From assembly GCA_015061285.1 (NCBI GenBank), contig SUWW01000018.1, forward strand, positions 1-64,000: a stretch of DNA of 64,000 bases. Reading direction: 5' to 3'. This document shows positions 1 to 9,618 of the stretch, in pieces. The stretch's first letter is position 1; the number at the start of each line of letters is the position of its first letter. This DNA is from Bacteroidales bacterium. GTDB taxonomy: Bacteria > Bacteroidota > Bacteroidia > Bacteroidales > Marinilabiliaceae. Position numbers and translations under genes: made by a program. Below the pieces are notes generated by a model that searched no databases, was not told the origin of the DNA, and saw only the letters and a program-made list of their open reading frames with translations.

Positions 1-77
1 TTCAATTTTCAATTTTCAATTTTCAATTTTCAATTTTCAATTTTCAATTTTCAATTTTCAATTTTCAATTTTCAATT
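1..77. repeat. Heptamer satellite, 11 copies of TTCAATT
   Basis: Eleven perfect head-to-tail copies of the 7-bp unit TTCAATT start at the first base, so the array may extend beyond the window. It lies just upstream of the gpmI promoter. Copy number could vary by slippage. There is no sign that it is translated. Confidence 0.95.
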
Positions 78-101
78 AATCTATTGTGTTGTATTTCTGA
101 G

Positions 102-109
102 TAATTTTG
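102..109 (+). promoter_or_regulatory. Bacteroides-type -7 element upstream of gpmI
   Basis: TAATTTTG fits the Bacteroides sigma-ABfr -7 consensus TAnnTTTG and lies 36 bp before the gpmI start codon. TTG triplets occur about 16 bp upstream, so the -33 match is approximate. Confidence 0.5.
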
Positions 110-145
110 CGCCCGAGATAAAAACAGATAAAAGCAAAACAGAAA

Positions 146-1663
146 ATGAGCAAAAAAGCGCTACTAATGATTCTCGATGGTTGGGGTATAGGCGACCATC
201 AAAAAGACGATGTTATTTACTGCACGCCAACACCTTATTGGGATTCTCTTTTGGCTAACTATCCAAACAGCCAATTGCAAGCAAGTGGCGAGAATGTAGG
301 TCTGCCCGATGGACAGATGGGCAACTCTGAGGTAGGTCACCTCAACATTGGTGCAGGTCGCATAGTTTACCAAGATTTGGTAAAAATCAATCGCGCATGT
401 GCTGACAATTCGATACTTGAAAACCCACAAATCAAAAAAGCATATTCATACGCAAAAGAGAACGGAAAGAATTTGCATTTGATGGGTCTTACTTCAAATG
501 GTGGTGTACACAGTTCATTGGTACATCTATTTAAGCTTTGCGACATAGCCAAAGAATATGGCATCAACAATACATATATACACTGCTTTATGGATGGTCG
601 CGACACCGACCCTAAGAGCGGCAAAGGCTTCATAGAGCAACTCACCGAGCACTGCAAGAAGTCGGCAGGCACCATTGCAAGTATTGTTGGTCGCTTCTAT
701 GCTATGGACCGCGACAAACGTTGGGAGCGCATAAAAGAGGCATACGACCTACTCGTTGACGGCAAAGGCAAGCAAGCTACCGATATGGTTAAGGCAATGC
801 AAGAGTCGTATGACGAAGGCGTAACCGATGAGTTTATCAAACCTATCAACAATGCCAACGTCGATGGTACAATAAAAGAAGGCGATGTAGTCATCTTCTT
901 CAACTACCGCAACGACCGTGCGAAAGAGCTTACCATCGTACTTACACAAGAAGACAAGCCTGAGAATGGCATGAAGACCATCCCTGGATTGCAATACTTC
1001 TGCATGACTCCATACGATGCTTCATTCAAAGGTGTAAATATTCTCTTCGACAAAGAGAACGTATCCAACACTCTCGCCGAATACCTATCAAACAAAGGTT
1101 TGAAGCAACTTCACACAGCAGAGACCGAGAAATTTGCACACGTGACATTCTTCCTAAATGGCGGTCGCGAGGCAGAATTCCCAGGCGAAGAGCGTGTACT
1201 CGTGCCATCGCCTAAAGTTGCTACTTATGACCTCAAGCCAGAGATGTCGGCTTATGAAGTGAAAGACAAATTGGTTGATGCCATAAAGACGCAAAAATTC
1301 GACTTCATCGTTGTTAACTTTGCTAACGGCGACATGGTTGGTCACACTGGCGTATACTCGGCTATTGAGAAAGCAGTTGTTGCTATTGACGCTTGTGTAA
1401 AAGATGTAGTAGAGGCAGCTAAGGCAGCCGACTATGAGACCATCATCATAGCAGACCATGGCAATGCCGACCACGCACTCAACGAAGACGGCACGCCTAA
1501 CACCGCACACTCACTCAACCCTGTGCCTTTCGTATATGTAACGAACGACAAAGGCGCTAAAGTTGAAAATGGTGTTTTGGCCGATGTTGCACCTTCAATT
1601 TTGACTATTATGGGGCTTCCTCAGCCAGCCGAAATGACGGGTAAGAGCCTTATAAAAAAATAG
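146..1663 (+). CDS. gpmI: 2,3-bisphosphoglycerate-independent phosphoglycerate mutase
   Basis: Cytosolic glycolytic enzyme interconverting 3- and 2-phosphoglycerate. The 505 residues are the usual family length. The alkaline-phosphatase-like fold is marked by the N-terminal LDGWG metal-binding motif and by the catalytic serine at residue 61 in the motif [13 protein letters not shown]. The second metal site is the C-terminal ADHGNADH motif. Binding of two Mn2+ ions is known for the family. The gene stands alone with its own promoter and a strong terminator, so it is probably monocistronic. Confidence 0.97.
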   Translation: MSKKALLMILDGWGIGDHQKDDVIYCTPTPYWDSLLANYPNSQLQASGENVGLPDGQMGNSEVGHLNIGAGRIVYQDLVKINRACADNSILENPQIKKAYSYAKENGKNLHLMGLTSNGGVHSSLVHLFKLCDIAKEYGINNTYIHCFMDGRDTDPKSGKGFIEQLTEHCKKSAGTIASIVGRFYAMDRDKRWERIKEAYDLLVDGKGKQATDMVKAMQESYDEGVTDEFIKPINNANVDGTIKEGDVVIFFNYRNDRAKELTIVLTQEDKPENGMKTIPGLQYFCMTPYDASFKGVNILFDKENVSNTLAEYLSNKGLKQLHTAETEKFAHVTFFLNGGREAEFPGEERVLVPSPKVATYDLKPEMSAYEVKDKLVDAIKTQKFDFIVVNFANGDMVGHTGVYSAIEKAVVAIDACVKDVVEAAKAADYETIIIADHGNADHALNEDGTPNTAHSLNPVPFVYVTNDKGAKVENGVLADVAPSILTIMGLPQPAEMTGKSLIKK

Positions 1664-1698
1664 ACATCCCTTCAATTAAACATATAATTGAGTCAAAC

Positions 1699-1732
1699 GA
1701 GACGTAGCCGCGATGGTTGCGTCTCTTTTTTT
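1699..1732 (+). terminator. Rho-independent terminator of gpmI
   Basis: An 11-bp stem (GAGACG...CGTCTC with GU wobbles inside) with loop GCGAT is followed by a run of seven T. It lies 35 bp after the gpmI stop. Confidence 0.85.
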
Positions 1733-1850
1733 ATATATCTGTGCAACACACACTTTGCGAGTATACAACGCTATTAGAATAGTCACTATTAGGTATTTAC
1801 GATTAGCAAATCCATAGATAAAATTGCATGCTCAGACAATAGATATATTT

Positions 1851-4268
1851 ATGACTTTTCCCTTTACCAAAAGCATACTCCACAAATTGTGGAACATACT
1901 ACTAATTATAGCATTAGAAATAGGTGCAACAGCAACAGCAATGGCACAACACGGAACCTTAGATGGTCGTGTAGTAGATATTAATGGGAATGGTATCTAC
2001 GCAGCCACCATCATCGTTGAAGGTTCGACACTTGGCTCGGTTACCGATTTTGATGGCAACTTCAGCATAAGTAACATAAATAGTGGCAACATAGCTATTA
2101 CCATACATAGCATAGGCTACGAAACGAAAAAGCTAACAGCAACAATAGCCAAAGGCAACAAGACTTCTATTGACACCATAACACTAAACGAAGCCTCACA
2201 AGAAATCGACGAAGTAGCAGTAGTTGGCAAATCTATGGCACGTCAACAACAAGAGATTGCGTTTGCCGTTTCGGTTGTCGACCTATCAAAATCATATTCG
2301 TCGGCGGCTACGCTCAAAAAGGCAATAGGCAACAATAGCAGCGTAAGAGTGCGAGAAGATGGAGGATTAGGTTCTACATATAGTTTCAGCATAAATGGTT
2401 TTTCGGGCAACCAAGTGAAGTTTTTTCTCGACGGCATACCGATGGACAACTTTGGTTCGTCGTTCAACATTGGCAACCTTCCGCCCAACATTGCCGAACG
2501 TGTAGACATATACAAAGGCGTTCTACCAGTAGAACTGTGTAGCGATGCTCTTGGCGGTGCAGTAAACATTGTCTCACGCCGCAATGCTAATTATCTCGAT
2601 GCTTCATATTCCATCGGCTCGTTTGGTACGCATAAAGCGAACTTGAGCGGAGCACTCACCACACAAAGCGGATTTACATTGCGGCTAAATGTCTTCGGCA
2701 ATCGCAGCGACAACGATTATAAGGTATACGTACAAGTAGTCGACTTGGCAACAGGCAACAAATCTTCGGAGAAATGGGTACGTCGATTTGCCGATGAGTA
2801 CAAATCGGTGGGCACATGGGCCGAATTGGGGATTGTGAATAAACCATGGGCAGATATGCTTCTCGCTGGCATCATTGCTTCGGCCAACGACAAACAAATA
2901 CAAACTGGAGCCACCATGGACGCCGTATATGGCGGTGTGAATACTACAAGTAGCACCATAATATCTACACTTAGATACAAGAAAGACGACATCGGCGCAG
3001 AAGGATTATCGTTATCGCTATTTGGCACTTGGGGCAAAGTATCTACATATTATGTCGACACTTTAGCTCGGCGCTACAACTGGGAAGGAGAATGGATTGA
3101 GAAAACATCGCGTGGCGAATTTTCGCTCGCCGACACCCATATTGATAGTCATGAAGGGCAACTGACCACTACCCTCTCATACATAATTACAGAGCACCAA
3201 AGTTTGACTATAAACAACTCTCTATCGACGAACCGACGTACAAGTTGCAACGAAGCCAATGCAGACGACCCAATGAACAACATTCCTCAACGGCTTACAA
3301 AAAACATTTCGGCCGTAGGCTACAAAATTTCGTTCGACCGTTGGAATGCAAATCTGTTTTTGAAAAACTACCATCTACACAGCAGCACTCAAAAACAATT
3401 TGACATATACACCGACAATGCACGTTGGGAGCGTATGAGCGACGATAAAAACAACCTTGGCTATGGTCTGGCTACCACTTGGTTCGTCACAAAAAAGCTA
3501 CAAGCAAAAGTATCTTACGAAAACGCATGCCGCATGCCCGAAGCAAATGAACTATTTGGCGATGGTCTGATACAAGAGAGCAACACCGACTTACGTCCCG
3601 AGAAGAGTCACAATCTAAACGTAGGCATTGGCTACTGCGGCGTACTTGCCAACGTTCATCGATTAACGCTTGATGCCAATTATATTTTCCGCAACGCCGA
3701 AGATTTTATTCGCAAAGGCGTCTCGCTCAGCAATAATCCAACTACAAGCTACGACAATCTCGGCAAAGTGCAAACACAAGGCGTAGAGTTAGGTGCTATG
3801 TATACATACAAAATTGTTCATGTTGGCGGAGGGTTTACGTTTCAAGATATTATCGACAACGCCCGAACAGTAAAGACTGAAGGCTCATACGTAGGAGCAT
3901 CAGAAATCACCAATATTACTTACAAACAGCGGCTACCTAACATTCCTTATCTGTTTGCCAATGGCGAAGCAGGTGTTAAGATGGACAACATTGGTGGACA
4001 TAACATAACCATCACAGCCGACTATAACTTCAACTACGTACACGAATACTATCTATCGTTCCCTGGACTTGGCAGCGTAAGTAGCAAGAAAGTAATACCC
4101 ATGCAAATTAGTCACGATATTGCTATTGGCGCATCGATAGCTAATGGAAGATACAACATAGTGGCAGAATGCAACAACGTAGCCAATGCTAAGCTTTACG
4201 ACAACTACAAGCTACAGAAGCCTGGACGTAATTTCAGCATAAAACTGCGTTACTACATAAGTAAATAA
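1851..4268 (+). CDS. TonB-dependent outer-membrane receptor (XusA-like)
   Basis: Outer-membrane active transporter, probably for a ferric siderophore. An upstream TTG at 1824 is in frame, but the ATG at 1851 gives a better signal peptide (MTFPFTKSILHKLWN, hydrophobic core, cleavage after AMAQ). A carboxypeptidase-like domain follows (motif GTLDGRVVD...GSVTDFDGNF), then a plug domain (VRVREDGGLGSTYS..., DGIPMDNFGSSFN), then a long beta-barrel ending in an aromatic-rich strand (ISIKLRYYIS type). It is the first gene of a cluster with a DUF4374 lipoprotein 25 bp downstream and a PepSY protein. This is the order of XusA-XusB-XusC in Bacteroides. The substrate is inferred from context only. Confidence 0.9.
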   Translation: MTFPFTKSILHKLWNILLIIALEIGATATAMAQHGTLDGRVVDINGNGIYAATIIVEGSTLGSVTDFDGNFSISNINSGNIAITIHSIGYETKKLTATIAKGNKTSIDTITLNEASQEIDEVAVVGKSMARQQQEIAFAVSVVDLSKSYSSAATLKKAIGNNSSVRVREDGGLGSTYSFSINGFSGNQVKFFLDGIPMDNFGSSFNIGNLPPNIAERVDIYKGVLPVELCSDALGGAVNIVSRRNANYLDASYSIGSFGTHKANLSGALTTQSGFTLRLNVFGNRSDNDYKVYVQVVDLATGNKSSEKWVRRFADEYKSVGTWAELGIVNKPWADMLLAGIIASANDKQIQTGATMDAVYGGVNTTSSTIISTLRYKKDDIGAEGLSLSLFGTWGKVSTYYVDTLARRYNWEGEWIEKTSRGEFSLADTHIDSHEGQLTTTLSYIITEHQSLTINNSLSTNRRTSCNEANADDPMNNIPQRLTKNISAVGYKISFDRWNANLFLKNYHLHSSTQKQFDIYTDNARWERMSDDKNNLGYGLATTWFVTKKLQAKVSYENACRMPEANELFGDGLIQESNTDLRPEKSHNLNVGIGYCGVLANVHRLTLDANYIFRNAEDFIRKGVSLSNNPTTSYDNLGKVQTQGVELGAMYTYKIVHVGGGFTFQDIIDNARTVKTEGSYVGASEITNITYKQRLPNIPYLFANGEAGVKMDNIGGHNITITADYNFNYVHEYYLSFPGLGSVSSKKVIPMQISHDIAIGASIANGRYNIVAECNNVANAKLYDNYKLQKPGRNFSIKLRYYISK

Positions 4269-4293
4269 TTAACAACCAACATAATAAACAAAG

Positions 4294-5517
4294 ATGAAAA
4301 GCAAGTACCTAATGTTAGCCTTCAGCATGAGCGCAACATTGCTCTGCACGACTTCGTGCGACGACAACGACAACAATTCGACATCTAAAGCCAACGACTA
4401 TGTAGTTTGTCTCGGAGTAACAGGTTCCGACAACGTAACAACCTACTACATAGTTAGCCCCGAGAGCCTCACCGAAGGTTCAATATCGGCGCAAGGCACT
4501 GGCATAGAACAGAATGGTTATCACGACTATACCCAAGGCGGCAGCACAATCTACTGCATTGGCGGTATGGGAGTTACGGAATGTACTGGCATTATACGCA
4601 ACGATGACAATGAACTCGAAGAGTTTGGCAATTTTGTATTCACCGATAAATTGAGCGAACTCATCAAGATTGACAATAGTTCTGCTTTGGGCGTAGAGAT
4701 TCCTAATTCGGCTAAAGATGGCAGCGAAATTTCGTTCTACGCTATCGACGAAAAGTCTTTGTCGAAAACAAGTACAACAACCTCATCAATTGCACCTTTA
4801 TCATACCTTGATTGGCCCTCAATTTCGGGTAGTGCATACAACGATGGATATGTATATATAAGCTATATACCTATGAACTCCGACACTTACGCCACTCAAT
4901 ATACCGACTCAGGTTATGTTGCTGTTTACAAATATCCCGACATGACTCTCGTCAATCTCATAAAAGATGGACGCACTGGCAATATAGGCACATGGAATGC
5001 TTACAATGGCATAACCAAAGATGAAAATGGCGATTTGTATCTGCTCTCAAGTTCGTCTATCGTCAATGGATTCTCTCAAATGACCAAACCAGCCTCGTTT
5101 ACACGCATCAAGAGCGGTCAAACGGATGTCGATGCCGACTACTTTTTCGATTTTGCGAGTGTTAGCAATGGCATGCGTCCTGCACACATCATTTATTGTG
5201 GCAATGGATTGGCTTATGTAGAAGTGTGTACACTGAGTGACACCGAACAAGAAGCAAACAGATGGAGCGACACTGCTCTAAAAGGCATGATAGTCGACCT
5301 ATACAACCAAACTGCAACAGATGTTGATGGCATACCAGTGCACAATGGCAATGGTGGTCGTCGATTCCCTGCTTTCTACGATGGCAGCTTTGTCTATCTG
5401 ACTATAACCAACAGCGATGGTAGCAACTACATATATAAAATTGACCCTACTACTGCTACCGCTACGCAAGGGGCAAAAGTCGAAGCAACATTTGTTGCTG
5501 GCATTTTCTCACTATAG
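4294..5517 (+). CDS. DUF4374-like surface lipoprotein (XusB-like)
   Basis: A 407-residue lipoprotein. The signal ends at the lipobox TTSC with Cys22, followed by an acidic stretch (DDNDNN) of the kind that directs lipoproteins to the cell surface in Bacteroidota. The body resembles DUF4374 proteins, which fold as beta-propellers. In B. thetaiotaomicron the XusB member of this family binds enterobactin and hands it to its receptor. Placement directly between a TonB receptor and a PepSY protein supports the same role here. The ligand is not established. Confidence 0.75.
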   Translation: MKSKYLMLAFSMSATLLCTTSCDDNDNNSTSKANDYVVCLGVTGSDNVTTYYIVSPESLTEGSISAQGTGIEQNGYHDYTQGGSTIYCIGGMGVTECTGIIRNDDNELEEFGNFVFTDKLSELIKIDNSSALGVEIPNSAKDGSEISFYAIDEKSLSKTSTTTSSIAPLSYLDWPSISGSAYNDGYVYISYIPMNSDTYATQYTDSGYVAVYKYPDMTLVNLIKDGRTGNIGTWNAYNGITKDENGDLYLLSSSSIVNGFSQMTKPASFTRIKSGQTDVDADYFFDFASVSNGMRPAHIIYCGNGLAYVEVCTLSDTEQEANRWSDTALKGMIVDLYNQTATDVDGIPVHNGNGGRRFPAFYDGSFVYLTITNSDGSNYIYKIDPTTATATQGAKVEATFVAGIFSL

Positions 5518-5540
5518 AGCGTTTTTTTGTGAGAATAGAA

Positions 5541-6683
5541 ATGCACTTACGGAAATTGATGTCCGAGCTACACAAGTGGCTCGGACTTTTCACTGGTGCC
5601 GTGCTCTTTGTGGTATGCACTACAGGATGCATTTATGCATTCAAAGACGAAATAACCGACCTCACTGAACCGTGGCGCCACATCGACGATCAAAGCGATA
5701 GGCAAATCATTTCTCCCTCAGAGCTGATCGACATTGCAAGCGAAGCTATGAATGGCAACATACCTACAGCTCTCACCTTTTCGGAACGAACCGACGCCCT
5801 ACGCGCCGACTATTACGATTGGGGTAAAGAACAAACTACCGTTTGGGTCAATTCTTACAATGGCAACGTGCTACACACAACAACGCATAGGGGTAGCGAA
5901 TTCGACTTTTGGAATTTCATTTTGCGTGGCCACACTGCACTTTGGCTACCACGACATATTGGCAAACTTGTAGTTGGATACTCTGTTCTTATATTTTTCA
6001 TAGTACTTATAACGGGTCTTGTTGTGTGGCTACCCAAACGTATTAAGATTTTCAAGCTCAAAGAGCGATTCACACTACGAAAAACTTTAGTCTCACTTCA
6101 CGCTGTGTTGGGACTTTATGCTATCGTTCCTCTCATAGCCCTTTGCATCACAGGAATGCTATTCGCACTTAGTTGGTTCTCTACGGGCGTCTATTTTGCC
6201 ATTTCTGGAGGTAAATCCATGCAGCCCTACACGCTACCACACTCGCAACAAACACACGAATCTGTTACACCTATTGCGACTCGACTCGATATTTTACACA
6301 CCCAATTAACTTACGAGGAGCCACAAGCCGTACAGTTTTACTACGCCCTACCAGCCGACTCCACTGCGTGCATACGTGTAAGCATAGTACACAAACGCGG
6401 CTCGTATTATCGAACGGACAATAGATTTTTTGATCAATATAGTCTAACAGAACTAAATGGAAGCGGGCCTTGGGCAGGCAAATACAACGAGGCCTCAACA
6501 GCCGACACAATTATGCGTGCTAACCTCGAATTGCACGATGGCCGCATGTTTGGCATTGTAGGAAAAATAATAATGTTTTTTGCAAGTTTCGTTGGTGCTT
6601 GGTTAGCAGTATCAGGTTACGTATTATGGATAAGACGATTACGTCATAGGAATGCCCGCCACCTGAGGATAGTTGAGATATAG
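5541..6683 (+). CDS. PepSY-domain inner-membrane protein (XusC-like)
   Basis: Inner-membrane protein of about 380 residues in the PepSY-associated TM (PiuB-like) family, proposed to reduce or release iron from siderophores in the periplasm. The motif ELHKWLGLFTGAVLFVV starts helix 1. Further membrane segments lie near residues 140-165 (IGKLVVGYSVLIFFIVLITG), 185-215 and 345-370. A GTG at 5529 is in frame, but the ATG at 5541 places the start directly before the conserved HKWLGL region. It is third in the iron cluster, 23 bp after the lipoprotein gene. Its last 45 bp overlap the convergent gene on the other strand. Confidence 0.8.
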   Translation: MHLRKLMSELHKWLGLFTGAVLFVVCTTGCIYAFKDEITDLTEPWRHIDDQSDRQIISPSELIDIASEAMNGNIPTALTFSERTDALRADYYDWGKEQTTVWVNSYNGNVLHTTTHRGSEFDFWNFILRGHTALWLPRHIGKLVVGYSVLIFFIVLITGLVVWLPKRIKIFKLKERFTLRKTLVSLHAVLGLYAIVPLIALCITGMLFALSWFSTGVYFAISGGKSMQPYTLPHSQQTHESVTPIATRLDILHTQLTYEEPQAVQFYYALPADSTACIRVSIVHKRGSYYRTDNRFFDQYSLTELNGSGPWAGKYNEASTADTIMRANLELHDGRMFGIVGKIIMFFASFVGAWLAVSGYVLWIRRLRHRNARHLRIVEI

Positions 6684-7019
6684 CTCGTAGAACTTCACGA
6701 GTTCGCGGTAGGTTAGGCGAATTTTGGTAGGCTGCATAAGAAACGAACGAACATTAGCATCGCCTCCCGTATGAAGATCGAGCATCTGCAAACCTTTTAT
6801 TTTGAGATAATAGTCGAGCAAATCTTCTTTCGAAAACCTATTTGACGTCAATTCGCGCATACCTGCTATCACCTCTTGTTTCTGTTCTTCGCCTTCAGGA
6901 AACAGAACCTTGCATAGTTTCTTGATGGCTTTTTGTTCCATAATGAAATCATACAATATCTTACCAAGAAAACACATTGGCAACAGCACCGAAACGAAAA
7001 CTATGATTGCGTAATTCAC
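6639..7019 (-). CDS. Small membrane-anchored protein of unknown function
   Basis: A 126-residue protein with one N-terminal membrane helix (YAIIVFVSVLLPMCFLG) and a cytoplasmic, mostly helical, charged tail. I do not recognise the family. It follows the glycosyltransferase gene by 19 bp and is probably co-transcribed with it. Its 3' end overlaps the 3' end of the convergent PepSY gene by 45 bp, an arrangement that argues against a strong terminator on either side. Confidence 0.65.
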   Translation of the reverse strand: MNYAIIVFVSVLLPMCFLGKILYDFIMEQKAIKKLCKVLFPEGEEQKQEVIAGMRELTSNRFSKEDLLDYYLKIKGLQMLDLHTGGDANVRSFLMQPTKIRLTYRELVKFYELYLNYPQVAGIPMT

Positions 7020-7038
7020 TTCCGTATCTTTTTTACAA

Positions 7039-8034
7039 CTACAAATCTCTGAGTTTCTTTTCGCAAAACAATATAAAATTACGTTGTTCTACACTATCGA
7101 ATCCAATATCCTTACATCTCTCGGCCAAATATTCTTGTTCTGCCTGACCTGGCGTAGGCACAAGAATAGCGCGTCTACCCATCAACATCAAATCCATCAA
7201 TGTCGAATAGCCCGACCTACATATAATAGTTTTCGCCGATTTTATATATGCCTTCAACTCAGCTGCAGATGGCGAACCTACTATTCGCACATTTTCACAA
7301 ACCTTATCTATAGCGGTTATAGTGCCATTGACAACAAGAAACTCTCTACGCGAATGCTTAGCCACAGTCAGCACCAATTGTTCCAATATGCTCCGCTGAG
7401 GTTCTGGGCCCGATATTAATGCAAGCACATCTATATTTTCCTGTCTATTATGGTCATCGTCTACCAATCTCGACTGCAGCCCAATACAAGTAGTCTTACA
7501 CTTTACGTATTGGCTTACAGACAATCTACCCGACAAGCCATTGCCATCTGAGGCATAATCGGGAATCAGACATTCATCGAAGCGCGAAATCCATCTACCT
7601 ACTATTCTACTTATGATACTATTTACTATGTACGAACTACCTCGCCATGGCAAAGGGCTCAATTGGTGAGTAATAATACTCGATTTACACAACGAACTAC
7701 GCACACCATACCTATTATCGGATATTATTTTGTCGATATGCATCTTACGCACAATCTGCTCAGTCCGATAATGTTCTACGTACATACATATCAAGAATTT
7801 AGGTACTTGCAACGAAATCATAACCCACTGAGGCAGATTCGAAGAAAATTTTGGAGAAAACGAACGCAAAGGAACGCATTCGAGCAAAGGAAACTCACTT
7901 CGCAGAAGCTGCAGCGACAAGCCACTTCCTGCTACAACAACCTCATCGCCCTTAGCAAGCCGACTACGTATGATAGGTATGAGACGTGTGGCATGTCCCA
8001 AGCCCCAATCCAATGGCGAAACGAGGATTCTCAT
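7039..8034 (-). CDS. Glycosyltransferase, GT28/MurG-like
   Basis: A 331-residue protein with the GT-B fold of the UDP-glycosyltransferase/MurG group. The N-terminal motif RILVSPLDWGLGHATRLIP is typical of a Bacteroidota family of uncharacterised glycosyltransferases. The C-terminal motif ICRSGYSTLMDLMLMGRRA with the following PTPGQAEQEYLA is the nucleotide-sugar binding region of the GT28 C-domain. No signal peptide is seen, so it should act at the cytoplasmic face. Acceptor and donor are unknown. It heads a two-gene minus-strand unit. Confidence 0.85.
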   Translation of the reverse strand: MRILVSPLDWGLGHATRLIPIIRSRLAKGDEVVVAGSGLSLQLLRSEFPLLECVPLRSFSPKFSSNLPQWVMISLQVPKFLICMYVEHYRTEQIVRKMHIDKIISDNRYGVRSSLCKSSIITHQLSPLPWRGSSYIVNSIISRIVGRWISRFDECLIPDYASDGNGLSGRLSVSQYVKCKTTCIGLQSRLVDDDHNRQENIDVLALISGPEPQRSILEQLVLTVAKHSRREFLVVNGTITAIDKVCENVRIVGSPSAAELKAYIKSAKTIICRSGYSTLMDLMLMGRRAILVPTPGQAEQEYLAERCKDIGFDSVEQRNFILFCEKKLRDL

Positions 8035-8274
8035 AAAACATTATTATTTATACGAAAATAAACATATCGACGATATGAAGCGAAAATATGATTTACGTAT
8101 TATTACATAACAGAAAAGAAAGAAAATCTGCCAAGAAGAAAATCACACCACATTTATTCTACACACACTCAACAAACGCCTCTCAAACAGACAATAATTC
8201 TATAACATAAAAATATCCAAGATTATAAACACTGAATTGCGCTCTACATCACAAACAAACGCATTGTAAATCAC

Positions 8275-8282
8275 TACTTTTG
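8275..8282 (+). promoter_or_regulatory. Bacteroides-type -7 element upstream of metA
   Basis: TACTTTTG matches TAnnTTTG, 26 bp before the metA start. No well-spaced TTG at -33 was found. Confidence 0.5.
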
Positions 8283-8308
8283 CAAATCCTAAAAAAACAA
8301 TAGATAAT

Positions 8309-9214
8309 ATGCCAATAAGAATCCCCGATACATTACCGGCTCGAAAAATTCTTGAGAGTGAAAACGTGTTCGTAATGAGTGAGTCGAGAGCTCTATCGCA
8401 AGACATCAGACCTCTGAACATACTCATTCTCAACCTAATGCCAATAAAGACTGTAACCGAAACTCAACTTTTACGCGTGCTATCCAACACTCCTCTTCAG
8501 GTTAACGTTGAGCTTCTCAAGGTTAAGTCGCATGTATCCAGAAATACTTCTGAAGAGCACCTCACCACTTTCTACAAAAATTTCGACGACGTACGTTCGC
8601 ATAAATACGACGGCATGATAATTACGGGAGCACCTGTAGAACAACTTGCCTACGAAGAGGTCGACTACTGGAATGAACTTGTGGAAATTATGGACTGGAG
8701 CAAGCAAAATGTAACCAACACTCTACACATCTGTTGGGGAGCTCAGGCTGGTTTGTATCATCACTATGGCATACAAAAACATGCTACCGAAATCAAGCAA
8801 TTTGGATTATTCAAGCACATCGTCCTCGACAAAAACGAACCTCTTATGCGTGGTTTCGACGATGTATTCATAGCGCCACATTCTCGCCATACCACCATAC
8901 GACGTGCCGACATCGAAGCATGCAAAGATTTGCATTTACTCGCTGTGTCGGACGAAGTGGGGCCACACATAATTATTTCTGCCGATCAGAAACAAATCTT
9001 TGTTATAGGGCATGCAGAATATGACCGCGACACACTCTCAAACGAATACAAACGCGATGTCTCGCTCGGTTTGCCAATAAATAAGCCGGCTCACTATTTC
9101 CCAAACGACGATGCCGACATGTTACCTCAAGTCATTTGGCGAGCCCATGCTCATCTTCTTTACTCCAATTGGCTTAACTACTATGTATATCAAACTACGC
9201 CGTACATATTGTAG
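8309..9214 (+). CDS. metA: Homoserine O-acyltransferase (MetA family, probably acetyl-CoA specific)
   Basis: Activates homoserine for methionine synthesis by acylating its hydroxyl group. The 301 residues match the MetA family length. The nucleophile Cys142 lies in HICWGAQAG, and His235 and Glu237 in [11 protein letters not shown] complete the catalytic set. Residue 111 is Glu (TGAPVEQ). In characterised MetA proteins Glu111 goes with acetyl-CoA and Gly with succinyl-CoA use, so homoserine O-acetyltransferase is the more likely activity. No methionine genes lie beside it. The 94-bp gap to the tRNA promoter contains no clear terminator. Confidence 0.93.
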   Translation: MPIRIPDTLPARKILESENVFVMSESRALSQDIRPLNILILNLMPIKTVTETQLLRVLSNTPLQVNVELLKVKSHVSRNTSEEHLTTFYKNFDDVRSHKYDGMIITGAPVEQLAYEEVDYWNELVEIMDWSKQNVTNTLHICWGAQAGLYHHYGIQKHATEIKQFGLFKHIVLDKNEPLMRGFDDVFIAPHSRHTTIRRADIEACKDLHLLAVSDEVGPHIIISADQKQIFVIGHAEYDRDTLSNEYKRDVSLGLPINKPAHYFPNDDADMLPQVIWRAHAHLLYSNWLNYYVYQTTPYIL

Positions 9215-9309
9215 GCTTAGATATACCTTGCGTTTTGCTGCTATTATGCTTAGAATATGCAACTTTGAGCACAAAGTATATTTTTATATATAAAAAAGAT
9301 TAACAGCGC

Positions 9310-9339
9310 TTGCATTACAGAGAAAAACATCTACTTTTG
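9310..9339 (+). promoter_or_regulatory. Promoter of the tRNA-Lys pair
   Basis: TTG at 9310-9312 and TACTTTTG at 9332-9339 are separated by 19 bp, a full match to the Bacteroides TTG-N19-TAnnTTTG promoter. The first tRNA starts 26 bp downstream. Confidence 0.8.
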
Positions 9340-9365
9340 CATCGCTTTTGAAAAAGCAATTCGGC

Positions 9366-9438
9366 GATTCAGTAGCTCAGCTGGTAGAGCACAACACTTT
9401 TAATGTTGGGGTCCTGGGTTCGAGCCCCAGCTGGATCA
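9366..9438 (+). tRNA. tRNA-Lys (anticodon TTT), copy 1
   Basis: A 73-nt cloverleaf with acceptor stem GATTCAG/CTGGATC, D arm, anticodon loop CTTTTAA reading TTT, and T arm CTGGG-TTCGAGC-CCCAG. The 3' CCA is not encoded. It is identical to the next tRNA except for the compensated pairs at the base of the acceptor stem. Confidence 0.97.
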
Positions 9439-9460
9439 CTCGGCAAGACCGACATAGGGC

Positions 9461-9533
9461 GATTCGTTAGCTCAGCTGGTAGAGCACAACACTTTTAATG
9501 TTGGGGTCCTGGGTTCGAGCCCCAGACGGATCA
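9461..9533 (+). tRNA. tRNA-Lys (anticodon TTT), copy 2
   Basis: A 73-nt cloverleaf, 22 bp after copy 1. The acceptor stem is GATTCGT/ACGGATC, so pairs 6:67 and 7:66 are swapped relative to copy 1 with pairing kept. All other positions are the same. The 3' CCA is not encoded. Confidence 0.97.
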
Positions 9534-9540
9534 CAAAAAG

Positions 9541-9572
9541 AAACCTTGATGAGAAATCGTCAAGGTTTTTTG
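9541..9572 (+). terminator. Terminator of the tRNA-Lys operon
   Basis: An 11-bp stem (AACCTTGATGA / TCGTCAAGGTT) is closed by a GAAA tetraloop and followed by TTTTTTG. It ends the tRNA transcript. Confidence 0.85.
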
Positions 9573-9618
9573 TTTTTACATCATAGTCTAAACATTTAGA
9601 CCGACAATCATAATATTA

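Noticed and set aside
1664-1850. Riboswitch or Fur-controlled leader before the TonB receptor
   Set aside because: I found no conserved riboswitch core and no convincing Fur palindrome by eye.
5417-5668. Short plus-strand frame over the lipoprotein/PepSY junction
   Set aside because: It overlaps two well-supported genes in another frame and has no protein-like features.
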